Shown: positions 23,660-36,300, counted from the stretch's first letter. The stretch: 64,000 bases of DNA from Crocodylus rhombifer (GCA_038503035.1 JAVSML010000943.1:6841-70840), one strand, 5' to 3'. Translations and numbers: made by a program. The notes: generated from the sequence alone by a model not told the origin.

Positions 23660-26600
23660 ACAGAGCTGGACGGTGCAAGATGGATTGGGGAAGGGAGTGG
23701 GAACATGATGCCCGAAGGCAGAGAGGTAATGGGATGTGTGGGTGATGAAATGGGAGGTGGAAAGGAAATGAACATGAGGGAAGAGTAGTGAAATGAAGAA
23801 AGCCACTGAAGGATAAAATAAAAATTAAAAAAAATTAAAAAAATAAAAGAAATAAGTAAATTACAGAAGGTCTCATGTTTTAATATATTGGAATTGGGTC
23901 ATGGGGGATGCTGGTTCTCTTTTCCAAGGAGTTGGAGGTGGAAGCAGTGTGGGAGGTGCTTTTGGGAGAGATACTACGTCTACCCTGGGAAGAAAGCCCC
24001 AGCTCATGGGAACCCAATCTGGCCCTCTACCTTTTTCTTTTCACAAGCCCCCAAAATCCCCCTCCTAGACCTTTCCATGCCTGCAGCTTAGTTAGCTGAC
24101 ATGTGTTCTGTAGACGGTCTGCACAGAGTTACATCCCTAGAGTGGGAAGGTCACACCCTTGGGGGCAGAAGGGGGAGTTAGCATGGTGCCATACTACCTC
24201 ATGGGCAGTAGAGTTCGGGGGTGGAAAGTTTGTTCACACAAAACAGGAGGTGGGAAAAGGGACACTGCCATCCTGGGATGCTGAAGGACTGTAACTTGGG
24301 CTGCTCATCTATGAGGAGTGGCCACACATTAATAGAACATTAGCTGGATAACATGCATCAGAGATAAACCTGCCCTGGAGTGTCATAACTTCAAGCCATC
24401 TAAAGTGCACTCAAAATAAGTTTCAGGGGTTAACGTGTGGATAATCCAGGGTTTAAGAGCCAAAATTAATGTGCAACAAGGCCTTAAAAGAGATTTTCCA
24501 ACTTTATACCAGATAAGAACCTTGTAAAGCTCAGTGAAACCAGGACTACCTTCTGCTTTCAGTCCATAAAGTGCATGAATTCAAAATGAACTACAACCCT
24601 TCTAAATGAGCATTCTTCATACTTGAATTTAAGTAGGTTTGGTTTGCAAAAACAGCCAGCACCATGGAAGGATAACTTTGTTGCCAACCCCATTTACTGT
24701 ACAAGCTACCAAATACAAACCTAAAATATAATACAGTCACCCAGAACTGGACACAGTATTTCTGAAAGCAACTTTGGTTTGCCTGCTGTTTGAACACAGC
24801 TGCTTTCTAGAGACTTGCGAGCTGAAAGTTTTGATGCTATATTGCTGCATCATTGATGCTATCATTGCTCAAAGAAGTAACAGGAGTTATGTCCATTTCA
24901 TAAATACAGCTCAAGGAAAAATACCTTGTAATTGTGTATACTCATTTTTCTCTTCTCATGGAATCCACTCCATGGCACCATATTGCAGACAGACTATTTT
25001 ACCATGAGTAAATTGGCATCTTGGCCTCCTATTTTGATAACCTAATGAGCATTTCCCTTATATACATGTCTGTTTAAGCCGCATGACATGCTAAGGCATC
25101 ATTTAACATACAAACGAGCTTCTCTTTTCTGGTATAAAATTAACATTTCCAATTTATAACAAATAGATTGGCTTTTACTAAGGTCAGTGTGGAGCCTGAT
25201 TGAGTGAAGAGGCTAATTATGCAATTTAGTATTTTCAAAGATAAGAACTCTCAAATTAGCATTTTGGCAGCTGGACAGTTTAGATGCAGCTGTGGGAATA
25301 AAAATATGCTTTAACAAATACCGAGAAAGAAGGAAGAAAAAATTAAGACATTACAGGTAATTTAAACCTGCTTTGTTTTCAAAAAAATACCCTTCTGAAG
25401 GTAGCCTAATCCTGTATGGAATGTAAGGATTCTTGTTCATGAAAAGGATTCTGTCAAATGGCTGACAAATTAATTTTGAGACTCCTAAGACCTTCCAGAT
25501 GCAATGCAAAGCAATGGGCACTGCTGGGAAGGATACCAGAGTGATTAAGTCTTTAATTTATTTTACTTCTGCTCAGTAACATTTTAAAATTAGATAAGTT
25601 TCTTTTACTATAACAGCTATTGAGTATATGAGCATATTCCGACATAGATCAGTTCTAATTACCTTTCTGAACAATTAATAAACATAATCTATCACTGCAT
25701 AGAGCAACATGTGGTAAGGTATACTTTGTCAAATGACTTTCATGAATATTCATGGCCTGTTCAGTATAATCAGAAAAAATAAAGATAACAAACAGGCATC
25801 ATTTTTCAAAATGGTGAACTCTTATTATTCAGAGTTTTGTCAGTTAAAAAAACCCAACCAAACAAATGCCCCTCCCCACGTGAAACCCACAACAAACCCA
25901 TTCAGGAATATGTATATTTCATTCATAGTAAGGAATTCTCACATTGAGTTTTTGCAACAAAAACATAAAAGGTGGTTCTTTTATCATAGTCGAATATGAA
26001 GCAACAAACTATAAGCACACGTCATGAAGTTATAGACATCACAAAAAAACAAACAAAATATGGATCAGCTGAAAGATAATATCAACTGATTCTATTATCT
26101 GTCTATTGTTAAAATGCCACTGATTGCTTTCAATTTATTTCCATTGGCCACAACTGATCAAAACTAAACCACACAACCAGTATCCTTTCATTACTCTCTA
26201 CAGACCAGTCCTGAAATTGTAATGTATGGGAAACTTGACTCAAATTTTAAGGCTGATGCCTGTCTGAAGCAACACATTGAAACAGCAACAGTTGTTTACC
26301 TGGAACATTCCCCTAACATTAATTCCCTATGACACCACTTATAACAGCAATTGCTTCTTAAAAGCCAGATAGCAGCAGGGCACTGACATGTTGCTACTAA
26401 TAGGCATTGATACTAACAGTATCATCGAATCTTTAAGCCCTAGATACAGACTCCTAGAAAAAAAAGAGACTAATGTGAAATAACTAGTGATATTATCACT
26501 CCAGTTTGGATGTATAAAAGTCAATAGAGACAACCTGGATTTATTGTACCTTTACATTAATGCAAAGAAAGCTTGACAAACTTGTTTATTCCTAACTTTA

Positions 26601-27864
26601 CATCCACTTTATAATACACAAACCAGAACCTGATCCTACCCCAGTGTAACCATCTGTGCTCACCAGTTTGAACTATATTTTACTGTATTAATGTCTGCCA
26701 TGTTTTGTTTTGTTATGCTACCTAGAACAGCCTAAATTCCCTACCACTTCAAGTCAGTGACTTGACTTAGCTTTAGAGCCAATAACGGCCACAGACACAT
26801 GAATGAAAAAATCAAGCCGTCTCATTTCCAGGAAAACGATACAGGCTCTAAAAGCAATGCAGCCCAATTACAGCAAATTTACCCCTGGAAGAATCCAGAG
26901 GAATTTTCTTCTGCTTTTTAATGTATAGTCTGTGTGTTTCTCATACATTTAAATACAGACCTTGCTCGTTTGGACACAGCTGCCACAGTCTGATTTGCTC
27001 AAATACCTAAATCTCCAGTAATGCCTCTTGGCACTGGTCCTGGCTATTACTTAAAGCACTGCATTATCAAAGAAAACACTTTATTACATTTTAAATAACT
27101 TAGTAAAGTCTTTACAGATTCTAAACTCTCTCTCATAATGAGACTTTGTGATTCCTTAACACATCAAAACACTTTCAGAGACTTATCTAATTCCCAGTTG
27201 CTCTCAAACTTGAATGGGATTGGATCGGGCTGCTCAGATTCAGATCTACTAACCCTATTCAAGATAAAGTTCACATGACATCTAGTGTTACGTCAATGCC
27301 TAGAACAGCATATGGCCTGAAGAATGCTATCCCAATTATCTCAAATGCTAGCACTTATATATTTATTGCCCTAATAAGAATCTGTTGTAATTGTTTGTGT
27401 TTGTAATTTGAAGTTAATTAACAGATGCTAAATTCAGGCTTGCTACTTGTTAACCTCATCACTGCTTTTTTAGTAATCTGCTGATATTTAACAAACACAA
27501 CAAATGTCTTATTAAATCTAAATTAAAAGCCTATTTGTGACACTTGATTTCAAGCTAGTTGCAGCAATAATCATTTGACTGGAAGGCAGCAGCCTCTCTC
27601 CTCTGGTAGCTGTTCTTGACCTTTTCATTTATTTATTTCTATACATTGTCATGTATCATATGTTAATTTCAGATCCATTACAAGATCTCCATATGAAGCT
27701 TTTTTATGGCAAACTTAGCTTTACAACTTTGAAGCACAATAATGATATTCCTCAGCCCTTACTTACACCACGAAGAACCATGTTATGCCTGAAAGTTGTA
27801 GACTAGTATATCAATCAGAAGCTCTGTGCTTTTTTATATTTTTTTTCCTACAAGGAAATGATTA
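23660..27864. other. Long non-coding stretch with candidate conserved segments
   Basis: No gene recognised. An A-rich patch lies at 23815-23855. The segments 25060-25330 and 27390-27600 look like non-repetitive regulatory DNA, dense in homeobox/POU-like and GATA-like words; these are inferences listed separately. Confidence 0.5.
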
Positions 27865-28160
27865 CAGGTTATGCTCACCATTCACAGGGGATATGTTCTC
27901 GTATCCCCTGCAAATGGCAAAATCTGCAAATAAGGCACTGCATTTATGAACGCCATCTGCGTTCATTAACTCAGTGCCCCCAGCAGCTGGGGGAAGGGCA
28001 TGGCTCCTCTGGCGACTACAAGAGCGGGGTGATGGGAGCCCAGTGGTGGCAAGTGCAGACCTCCTAGGGAGCTCCTTTAAGTGTATTTAAGAAGCAGGTT
28101 TGGCATTTGCAACTATTTGAAACGGAGAATGCCAAACCTGCAAATAGTGAAGGTTTCCTG
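27865..28160. mobile_element. Tigger-like (TcMar) MITE with TA target duplication
   Basis: This 296-base element begins CAGGTTATGCTCACC and ends with the reverse complement of CAGGAAACCTTCACT, and is flanked on both sides by TA (27863-27864 and 28161-28162), the target duplication of Tc1/mariner-type transposons. 'CTGCAAATA' words near both ends recall Tigger ends. It has no transposase and is non-autonomous. Its open frames are not genes. Confidence 0.65.
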
Positions 28161-29400
28161 TACTTTAAAAACACAAAAGAATGTTTTATCAATTTGCATA
28201 GTCCTGACTAAGAAAGAGTCAAGGATTAAAGAAAGCATGACCTGCTTGCAGTATGAAAAAGGGAGCCAACAGATTTGATCTCAAGTTATATTTTGTCATA
28301 TTACTCACCTTAGTCATTTAAAATGGTACTATTTCTCTGAATATAATTAAGCAGCAGTTCACCTACTTTTCATCTGTGGGACAATGAGAGAGAATAATTT
28401 CAAAAAGTTTCAACTCAGAAGATATACTACCACTGTTTTAAAACTGTCTTCTTGCAACACAAAAAGGGTTTAATATTTCCCTTATATATGACTTCTGCAG
28501 TGTAGTAGCAACTGTCATAGTCCATGGAGACATCATGCCTAGTGGGCAGAACCAGGGATGGACTGGGGTTGCAGATATAAGCCTCAGTTTACAGCAGCAG
28601 AGGGCAGACCTGAGTTACACACCAGACAGTCAGAAACCACAAGTCAGAAGCCAAACACTGAGCCAGGGGACTAACCAGGCTCAGGGTTTAGGAAGCTAAA
28701 GTTCAAATACTGAGCTGAAGGTTTACCAAAATCAGAGGTCAAGAAGCAAGCTGAGGCCAAACTGGAGTTCAAAGGGCTGGGTGCTTGGCCAGAGGAACTG
28801 GGGCAGAAAAAGGGAAGGTCATAGAGACGGAAGCTACTCAAGGACCGAATCCAGTATGTTGCCTAGAATGGCTCAGCTGTAGGAGGAGTTCCTTAAAAAC
28901 AGCCCCAAAAATCAATCAGGAGAAAGCCCTGAGGCTCAGCTGGTCATGCATAGTGAATTAAGTACAGCCACCAAGTTATACAGACTGCAGTGCAGAAGCC
29001 TTACAGCTATTGCCCCAGGGAAAGTTCCTGGTAGCATTGCATCTGAGGATGCATTAAAGATCCTAGGTACCATGAGCAGAACACTTTTTCCAGAGGGCTT
29101 TGGGTACACTAGCTTCACTAGATAATGAAGAACTGGTGGCGTAGAGCCAGACAGGACTATAAATGAAAAGTCTGCCCTAATGCTGTCAATAGCAAAACTA
29201 GCATTGATTTAAATTGTCAAGATTTAGCACAAAACATAGCTGGCCAGAAACCTAAGAGTAAGATGGTGAGAGGAGGAAGATGGCTCTCATCTCATTCATC
29301 TTCAGTAGTTGAGTGGTCAGAGAATGAAAGAGCAATTGAGGGGGAAAAAAGTTTACTATTGTTACACACAAACTAGCAAAAATAATAAAAAAAGAGAAGC
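28161..29400. other. Non-coding stretch with internally repetitive purine-rich patch
   Basis: 28540-28870 repeats words such as AGAAGCCAAAC, GAGCCAGGGG and GGTCAAGAAGCAAG in a degenerate, purine-rich pattern, likely an old repeat. The remainder has no recognisable gene. Confidence 0.45.
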
Positions 29401-29404
29401 CAGT

Positions 29405-29910
29405 AGACCTTGAATCCAGGTTGTATCCCTCTGTTCCTCCAAATATGTCTCTTAGACTCCCTGGCATAGAGCTCTAACCACCATGTCACAAGTTGGCATT
29501 AGCCAGTCCACTTTCTAGTCCTTCTTTTGAAGTCAGTTCCCTTGGACTGGCCTCCCGAGAGAGAGATTTGTGGAACCGAGAGGGAAAGCAGGGTAGAGTG
29601 TGTGTGGCTCAGTGAGATGATTTTGACCTGGAAGACAATAGGTCTTCAGTTCCAGCCTGGAGTCTTGCTCCAAACTAACCAAAAACTTCCCCAGTTCATT
29701 TTATCAAATGACTACTAAATGGAAGGCGAAGGTCTTGACCTTCTAAGAAGCAGAAGAGAGGGGTCTGGATAATAACTACATGTGGTGTGGTGGTTGAGCA
29801 CCATACTGAGAAATCAAATACAGGTTCAACTCTCTTTGGGTGAGGGGTGCCCAGAACCTAGGTCCTTGGCTTCCTGGGCAAGTGCCGTAACCACTAAGCA
29901 GTGAAGTTTT
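29405..29910. repeat. Cluster of four tRNA-like (SINE-type) modules
   Basis: Four pairs of RNA polymerase III box A/box B-like words occur within about 500 bases. Plus strand: TGGCTCAGTGAG (29605-29616) with AGTTCCAGCC (29648-29657), and TGGTTGAGCACC (29791-29802) with GGTTCAACTC (29823-29832, a full match to GGTTCRANNC). Minus strand: GGTGGTTAGAGCTC (about 29484-29471) with a weaker GATTCAAGG box B near 29410, and CTGCTTAGTGGTTACGGC (29901-29884) with GGTTCTGGGC (near 29859-29850). None folds as an intact tRNA by eye. The likely source is a tRNA-derived SINE or a multi-module element. Confidence 0.5.
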
Positions 29911-30130
29911 AGCCCCATGGAAATTTTGGGGCTAAAACCTAGAAGAGTCCCCCCATTTTTTCCCAAATGTATGCTCAACTACATGCATATCAGGCCAGTA
30001 TGTAGCTTATTGTACGTGCTCAATCTACATGTGCATACTTACATATCCACCATTTAGACAACCATAATTTAAACATACAAAGAGAAGTAGAATTACATAA
30101 TTTGGCAGTACCTATTTTTGTATACTTACT
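29911..30130. other. Non-coding spacer
   Basis: A+T-rich, with no recognisable feature. Confidence 0.5.
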
Positions 30131-30382
30131 GGGCATATCTACACATTCATTAGTGTGACAGTTACTGTGCATTACATTTAATACTTGGTTAACCAAGTAC
30201 TAATTCAATACACAGTAACTCAAACTACTGTGCAGTACTGCTGGTGCATAGGAGTTTTTTGTGCTTACTGTGCAGTAGCCTAATAATAGTGCACAGTAGC
30301 ATATTAGCATGGTTTTTGACTGGCACACTACTGCACAGTGTTATTAGGCTAGTATACAGTAGCATCTTGTATAGATGGGCCC
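30131..30382. mobile_element. Palindromic MITE with 3-bp target duplication
   Basis: The ends are GGGCATATCTACAC and the inverse of GGGCCCATCTATAC (11 of 14 matching), flanked by ACT on both sides (30128-30130, 30383-30385). Inside, GTAGCCTAATAATAG (from 30275) pairs with its inverse near 30337-30352, and TACTGTGCAGTA words recur, so most of the 252 bases can fold back. Similar TACTGTGCAGTAA words at 36575-36640 suggest another decayed relative. No coding capacity. Confidence 0.6.
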
Positions 30383-31061
30383 ACTCGGTACTTAATCTGG
30401 TAGAAGATTACTTTTAACAATAAGGTACATATGGTATTAATTTTTGTACCTTGCATTTTTATATCTTTCTAGATGAAATGAGTTAGAGGATATCTAGTAG
30501 GAAATGTTCAAAACTTTTGTGGCAAGTTTAAAATTTATATTACATGTCATGTTGCCCCACTGTTGATGGGGTAATCAAGGACAAACTGACATATCAATGT
30601 CAACAACTAAACCAAGTCATCAAGATATATATTCTGGAGAGTCTTTTGCTACATTGAAGTCTGAAAAGGGACCTTGACAATGCTAATTTCTCTCTCACAA
30701 TGGATCTGTCTTCATTTTTTTCAAAAATGTTAACCAAACTACACTTAGAAGAACTCAAATGGACGACATTGTGTTTGTTTAAGTGCTCAGACTTAAAAGG
30801 AAACTATCAAAACTATCTGGCTCAATCGTCTTCATAGACTTATTCCAAGGGAAAAGTAATTATGCTACTTTGATTAAAATGGCTGGTATTTGACAAAAAC
30901 TCTTTTCCTGTGGTCAGTTAACCAAAACAGATTACTGCAATTGTTCAATAACATATTGACAGTCTTGAAAAGAGACTGCCTTCATTTAATGTATCTATTT
31001 TAGCACAAAATTAATTCTAGTCCTGTTGGTCATAATTTATAGCTTTGATCTATTCATAGAT
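30383..31061. other. Non-coding spacer
   Basis: Unique-looking A+T-rich sequence without recognisable features. Confidence 0.55.
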
Positions 31062-31299
31062 CAGTGGCTTTCAAACTTCCTACAGTCACAGAACCCTTTT
31101 ATATCACTTTTGCTGCTGCAGAACCCTTACCCCTAGTGCCATAGGCCGTGTGATGCTGATGCGGAGCCAGTCAACCAAGCCTAGCAATGGTAGCATACCA
31201 TCTCTCAGCCTGCTCTGCCATTAACCCTAATCTGTTTGCAGAACCTTGATGACATTGTGGAACCCCAAGGTTCCATGCAACACAGTTTGAATACCACTA
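31062..31299. mobile_element. hAT-like MITE
   Basis: The left end CAGTGGCTTTCAAACTT and the right end (inverse TAGTGGTATTCAAACTG) form terminal inverted repeats of the CAGTGGTTCTCAAACT type known from Charlie-like hAT elements. The 238-base body contains two 'GCAGAACCCTT/GTGGAACCCCAAGG' words typical of that group. An 8-base target duplication is not clearly preserved (about 5 of 8). Non-autonomous. Confidence 0.6.
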
Positions 31300-31572
31300 T
31301 TATTAATGATAAAAAGTAAATAATGGGGGTAGGGGGGACGGTTTATTCTTCATAACCACCAATTTCCAATAATACTAAAAAAGAAAAACTATAAGGGCAT
31401 GTATAGATACTCACTATCATTTTTACTTTGCTCTTCTTCGCATTCACCTTGTCATCTAAATAGGTAATTTAATAAAACACTTAACACATGCATTGCACCA
31501 GAACTATGGACACAGTCAAGTGTAAGATTTTGTTTAAGTACTTCAATGAATTTTCAAAGTACTTTACAGCAC

Positions 31573-32075
31573 GGATTCTCAATCTCTAGCTCATGGGTCA
31601 AATATGGCCCACATAGGAATTGCATTTGGCCTGTGGTGCAGGAAATTTGGTGTGTTGGGGGGGAGCCCTTGGTGCAGGGAATTTGGTGGCGGGGGAGCAG
31701 TGGTCATTAATGTGGCCAGACTCCCCTTGTCAAATTTCCACACTGCAAGCTTCACTTGCCAGTTGCAGTCAGGCCATGCACCCTCCTCCACATCTCCACT
31801 GGGGCTCGGTCATATCCCTTTCCCCCACAAAGCCAAGTTGTGGCCAAGCCATGCCCCCTTTTCCCCCATGGGGCTGGATTGGCTGGGCTATACCCATTCA
31901 CCCACTGGGCCAAGCCATGCCCCCTTTTTCCCATGAGGCCAAGTTGCAGCTGGGCTCCCTGTGCCACCCTACTTGGAGCTGAATAATACCCACTGCACTG
32001 ATTCCACAGCCAGATCATGACCACCAGCAGGATCCATCCTGCAGATGTATAGGACACTACCCATCTGGTCAGCTA
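31573..32075. mobile_element. Probable hAT-like element, GC-rich interior
   Basis: The left end (GGATTCTCAATCTCTAGCTCATGGG) and the inverse of the right end (GTGGTGCTGAACCT) resemble degenerate hAT ends. The interior repeats GGCCAAGCCATGCCCCCTTTT-like blocks at about 31844 and 31910. Open frames on both strands reflect composition. Family and limits are uncertain. Confidence 0.4.
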
Positions 32076-32680
32076 GGGAAAAAGGTTCAGCACCACTTCC
32101 TTACAGAATGGCAGCCTTATATTGTATCTAAAATTGGAAGTACATTTTCAGTTTCTTACTGTTTAGAATGGTCTGGGGAAATAAAATAATTCAGTTTTTC
32201 TGAGTATTGGTCCTTCAGATTGGTCTTTGCTTAGTTTGTTATTTTACTTTGTTTTAAAATAAATTATAAGATCAACTAATTGCTGTCATGGTTATGAAAC
32301 AGAAAACATTGCAAAACAGTATCACAAAAATAATGAAAAAAATGTTTACAACCGATGCTAAGGGAATCCTAAAGAACAGATGGCAGTATACCATGCCTTA
32401 TTACATAATGCCAAAGAAGTAGTCAAATACTAATGGAACACGATGGAAGAAAAGACTGTAAGAAATGGATCAAGATATGAAGCTATGATATCTTCCTCCA
32501 GTTTTTTAAATCCCTATTTGTAATAAGAAAGCCAGTGAGCTTTTTGACAATTTTGACTTTAGAGATTAACTAATTTATTTTCACGAAGGTTGGTGTAAGG
32601 ACAAAAAGAAAGAAAAGTAATGACTTGTTACTTCAAATTTTCCAATAAACATTCTTATTAAAGTATACAAAGAGTCTAAG
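32076..32680. other. Non-coding spacer
   Basis: A+T-rich unique-looking sequence, with no recognisable feature. Confidence 0.55.
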
Positions 32681-33309
32681 GCCATGTATAGATGAAACAA
32701 GGGGCATGTATGCATGACACTTTAAAGCAGGCTATATGCATTTGCTTTGCTTTAATGGTGCCATTGTTTGCATGCCTCGGAGGCATGTTGTGCATTAATT
32801 CCAGCTACAGTAGGAAATTTGGTGGCATAGTGCACCTTAAATAACTTGGGGCACAGCAAACTAAAACTCCTCTGAGGAATTTTTAGTTTCCTGCTCCTAC
32901 AGCCACTGAGTGGCTCCGCAGCTCTGCAGGCAGCCTGGAAGCAGCCCAGGAAGACAGGCTCCATCCAAGAAAAGCAGCAAGCCTGATTCTCCCACACCCC
33001 CCTGAGTCTGCCTGCCTGCCTGAGCTGGGCAGGGGCCCAGTGCTTCCTTCTGCAGCTGTGGTATGCCCCAGGACCGCCTGCAGACAGATGCCAACGGGGG
33101 GGGGGGGCACTGTTGCTGTGGAGGGAAGAACCAGATCCCCCCACTCCAGCCCAGGGACCGTTCAGCCCACCGGCAGCTTGCCCCCGCCTCCCCGCCACTG
33201 GAGAGGCAGGTATGTGTAGGGTGTGTTCAAGACATGGGGGCTTACTTCACCCTAAATTGAAGCAGCGGGTTTAAAAACCTGCCGCTTCAATGTAGGGCCC
33301 CTGTTTTGT

Positions 33310-33361
<52 letters not shown>

Positions 33362-33363
33362 CT
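32681..33363 (+). mobile_element. PIF/Harbinger-like MITE, copy 1
   Basis: Begins GGCCATGTATAGATGAAAC after a TAA (32678-32680) and is followed by TAA after 33363. It aligns in reverse orientation with the copy at 58862-59560 over most of its length: shared blocks include the TTTAAAGYRGRCTA region, CTAAAACTCCTCTGAGGA, CTGCCTGCCTGAGC, GGGTTTAAAAACCTGCCGCTTCAA and GTAGGGCCCCTGTTT. The right terminal repeat has been replaced by a CA microsatellite. The GC-rich middle gives motif-free open frames and no transposase. The TWA-type target site suggests PIF/Harbinger. Confidence 0.6.
33312..33359 (+). repeat. (AC)24 microsatellite
   Basis: A pure dinucleotide tract of about 24 units. It sits exactly where the right terminal repeat of the MITE (a TACACACACC-like sequence in the other copy) should be. 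Confidence 0.95.
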
Positions 33364-36300
33364 TAAGGGTGCACACAAAGTATACATTTTAAGAATAACT
33401 AATGCTGAACACTTGTAAGTGAATACTTAAGCAGTTAATAAAAGTGCAGGTTATTCACAGAACTGTGATAGTCCATTACTATGTTAATATCTGTAAACAC
33501 CAGCACTCAGGTGGTCATATAGACAATAATCCATGCTTTTTAGATTTCAGTATGCATGCTGGATATTTCAGTATAACTTTTCTTTACAATCCCAAACTCT
33601 CTTACAGTTCAAACAAGTCTCAACACAACTGTTTTCTATGACCCATACTATGAATTCAGACAAAATACTATTTTTAACAACAACATAAATATGCATTGTT
33701 TTCATGTTTTTTTTCATGACAATTTCATTAAAAAAAAAATTAGGATACTTTTTTGGCAAAGTAACAAATGCATTTAGGATGCTGTCAATTCTAAACAACC
33801 AAAAGTTTTATTTTGGAACTAAAAAAGTGGCATCGACCTAGTCCTTTATTCAGAATAATATTTTTCCATTTATAAAAATAAGCTGAGAACAGTCTTAATA
33901 ATTTTATCATTGCTTTTTTTTCAGAAAAGAATCTTTTTTTTTTTTTTTAAATGGCATGATGTGAAGTGACAAGCATTCATAAATAAAAGTTAATATAGTG
34001 AATTTGGTTAAATATAATAGCTGGTGTTACTCAATTACTTTGTCTTTATTTGAAACCCCTCAAACAGCCTTATATCCACATAAGTTATTGTAAGTTCAGT
34101 ATATATAGTGAAAATAAAGCACTGTAAAGTAAATCATACACTTTGTACAGAACCTTACACTAAGTCTCCCTCAGGTAGACTGCCTGAACCAATTGTACGT
34201 TCACACACATGAAAATAGAGTTGAGAAATGAGTTCTCACTAATTTAATTCACTAAGAACATAAGATGGTAGATGTAGGGAAGCATAGACAGAGGAAAGAA
34301 AGGCAACACATGGCAGGTAACAATACATGTGTATTCACTAACTAAGGTTTTAAAAAGATAATAATACTGTAAGTTTAAACAGGTGTTGAAAAACAACTTG
34401 AAAAGGAGAGATAAGTCTGCCAATTAAAATGCTCCAGCAACATCACCATGTATTCAGCATCCTCACATTTCAAAATGGCAGTGAATGAGCTTTAGTTAAA
34501 GCACCCCCTGGCATTTTGAAGTATGGGGCACTGACTACGCAAGATACAGAGGGCATTTTAATTAGAGGAGCTGCCAAGAGCCTCCCACCTGAGAGCACAT
34601 GTATAGCCACCCATTATTTCTATAAATGTAGAGCAGAGATAAGAAAGGGGAGGAAAGAATGATGAAAGGAAGGAAGGAAACAGAAAATATGAGAGGCAAT
34701 TAGATATTTAGTGCCCCATAATCTGCCAAGTTTGGATAGTTTGAATAAATGAACTATTCAATAGTTTGGATATATGGGAATGATGGAGCATTTTCTCTTG
34801 AAACAAAAATAAGTGAAAATAAACTAGCAAACACACACTATACATATACATACGCACGTGCCTGCGTGCGTGCAGGCGCGCGCGCGCACACACACACACA
34901 CACTAAGTGTTCCAAGAGATTTACTATTTTAATTTTAATACTGGATAGTATCCCAAGAGGACTTGAGAACTATGAAAATGGATCTTATCCAGCCCTACCA
35001 AGTGGGTCTGCCTGGCATTACCTCTAAGGCCCAAGATTCTTTGCCTTCTCTAATCCATCTTTCAAAGGAATTATCTAGGGAATTATCTTTATATAGAGTA
35101 ATTTGTAAAGGCATAAGGGAGAGGAAACTTCTGCTGTTCTGTAGATGTGGTATTACTATACTTGCTTTGGCATGAGCCACAGGACTTATGGTAGGGAAAT
35201 TAACCTTCCCCAGATTTCAATACAAAATATTACCTTTGATGTGGTTCCCAATTCCTGCTTTGGTAAATGGAGAAAAAGGCTTTGCTGTTGATGGCAATGT
35301 CTGAGCCTCAAAAGCAGTGTTATGATTTGACTTGTTGTCAGTCACAGGCACCCTATAAGCTTCAACCAAGTTCCGATTACTGTAGTGCCTTCATTTAGAC
35401 AAAGAACGTTAATCTTTACAGATTTAAGATTGATCAAGATTTCTTTCAAATGACATCAGATATAATATGGTAAGTATTAACCTACAAGTATACATCATAT
35501 CCTGAGCTGTAAATGGTTTAATTTACATTGTCTAATGTAGATTTCATAAACAATTTTCACATAATGCATTTGATATTATTTTGTAGGTGTTTCCCAAGGG
35601 ATAAAGAAATATAAAAATTGATTTAATATCCTAAAGGCTTATGAAAAATTGTTCTTTTATATTCACTATCATTAAAATACATTAAATAAAGTATTTCTTT
35701 CTAGCTACATTTTAGTAACAGCAGAACATTTTAGTCAACGTACAGTCTTTGTTCAATCCAATACTATAGGAATATTCATTTTATGAGAAAAATATAGTTC
35801 TGTAAACTTTTTTGCAGTTGTTTTTATTTTAAAATATTTTTGTGTACAATGAAGTATAGTCAAAGACTAAAAGACTATAATAGCTGTGAGGTGACAAAAA
35901 TAAATAAATTCAAAATTTATTTCTTTTAGCAGTTCTTTCAAAAACGTATGTGTTAAATCAGCCAGCATTAGACTTTAATATCAGTTAAACAGCTGTGGGG
36001 ATGAAAATGTCTATCTCACCCGAAATATTCTGAAAAGAATACAGCTTCAAAAAAAAGTGTTTCAGTAGCTCCATGGAGACAAGCAGTATTAATAGAATGG
36101 AGTGAACCAGGAATAACCTCTACAGAAGAGAGGAAGGAGGAGTTAGAAATTATGGATAAGGAAGCCTGGATTTCTCTCTCCAGAGATTAATAATAGTGGG
36201 AAATTATGAGGTCATAAAAAAAATAAAAATCACCTGTTATGTCTTCAGACATTTGATTTGTAAGAGTCCTTTAGTGGGCCATTTGCTCTTAACTTTTGCT

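Noticed and set aside
29605..29832. Functional tRNA genes
   Set aside because: Box A and B words are present, but no cloverleaf with paired acceptor and anticodon stems could be drawn.
33312..34903. CRISPR-like or satellite arrays considered for the CA and GC repeats
   Set aside because: They are simple dinucleotide microsatellites without spacers.
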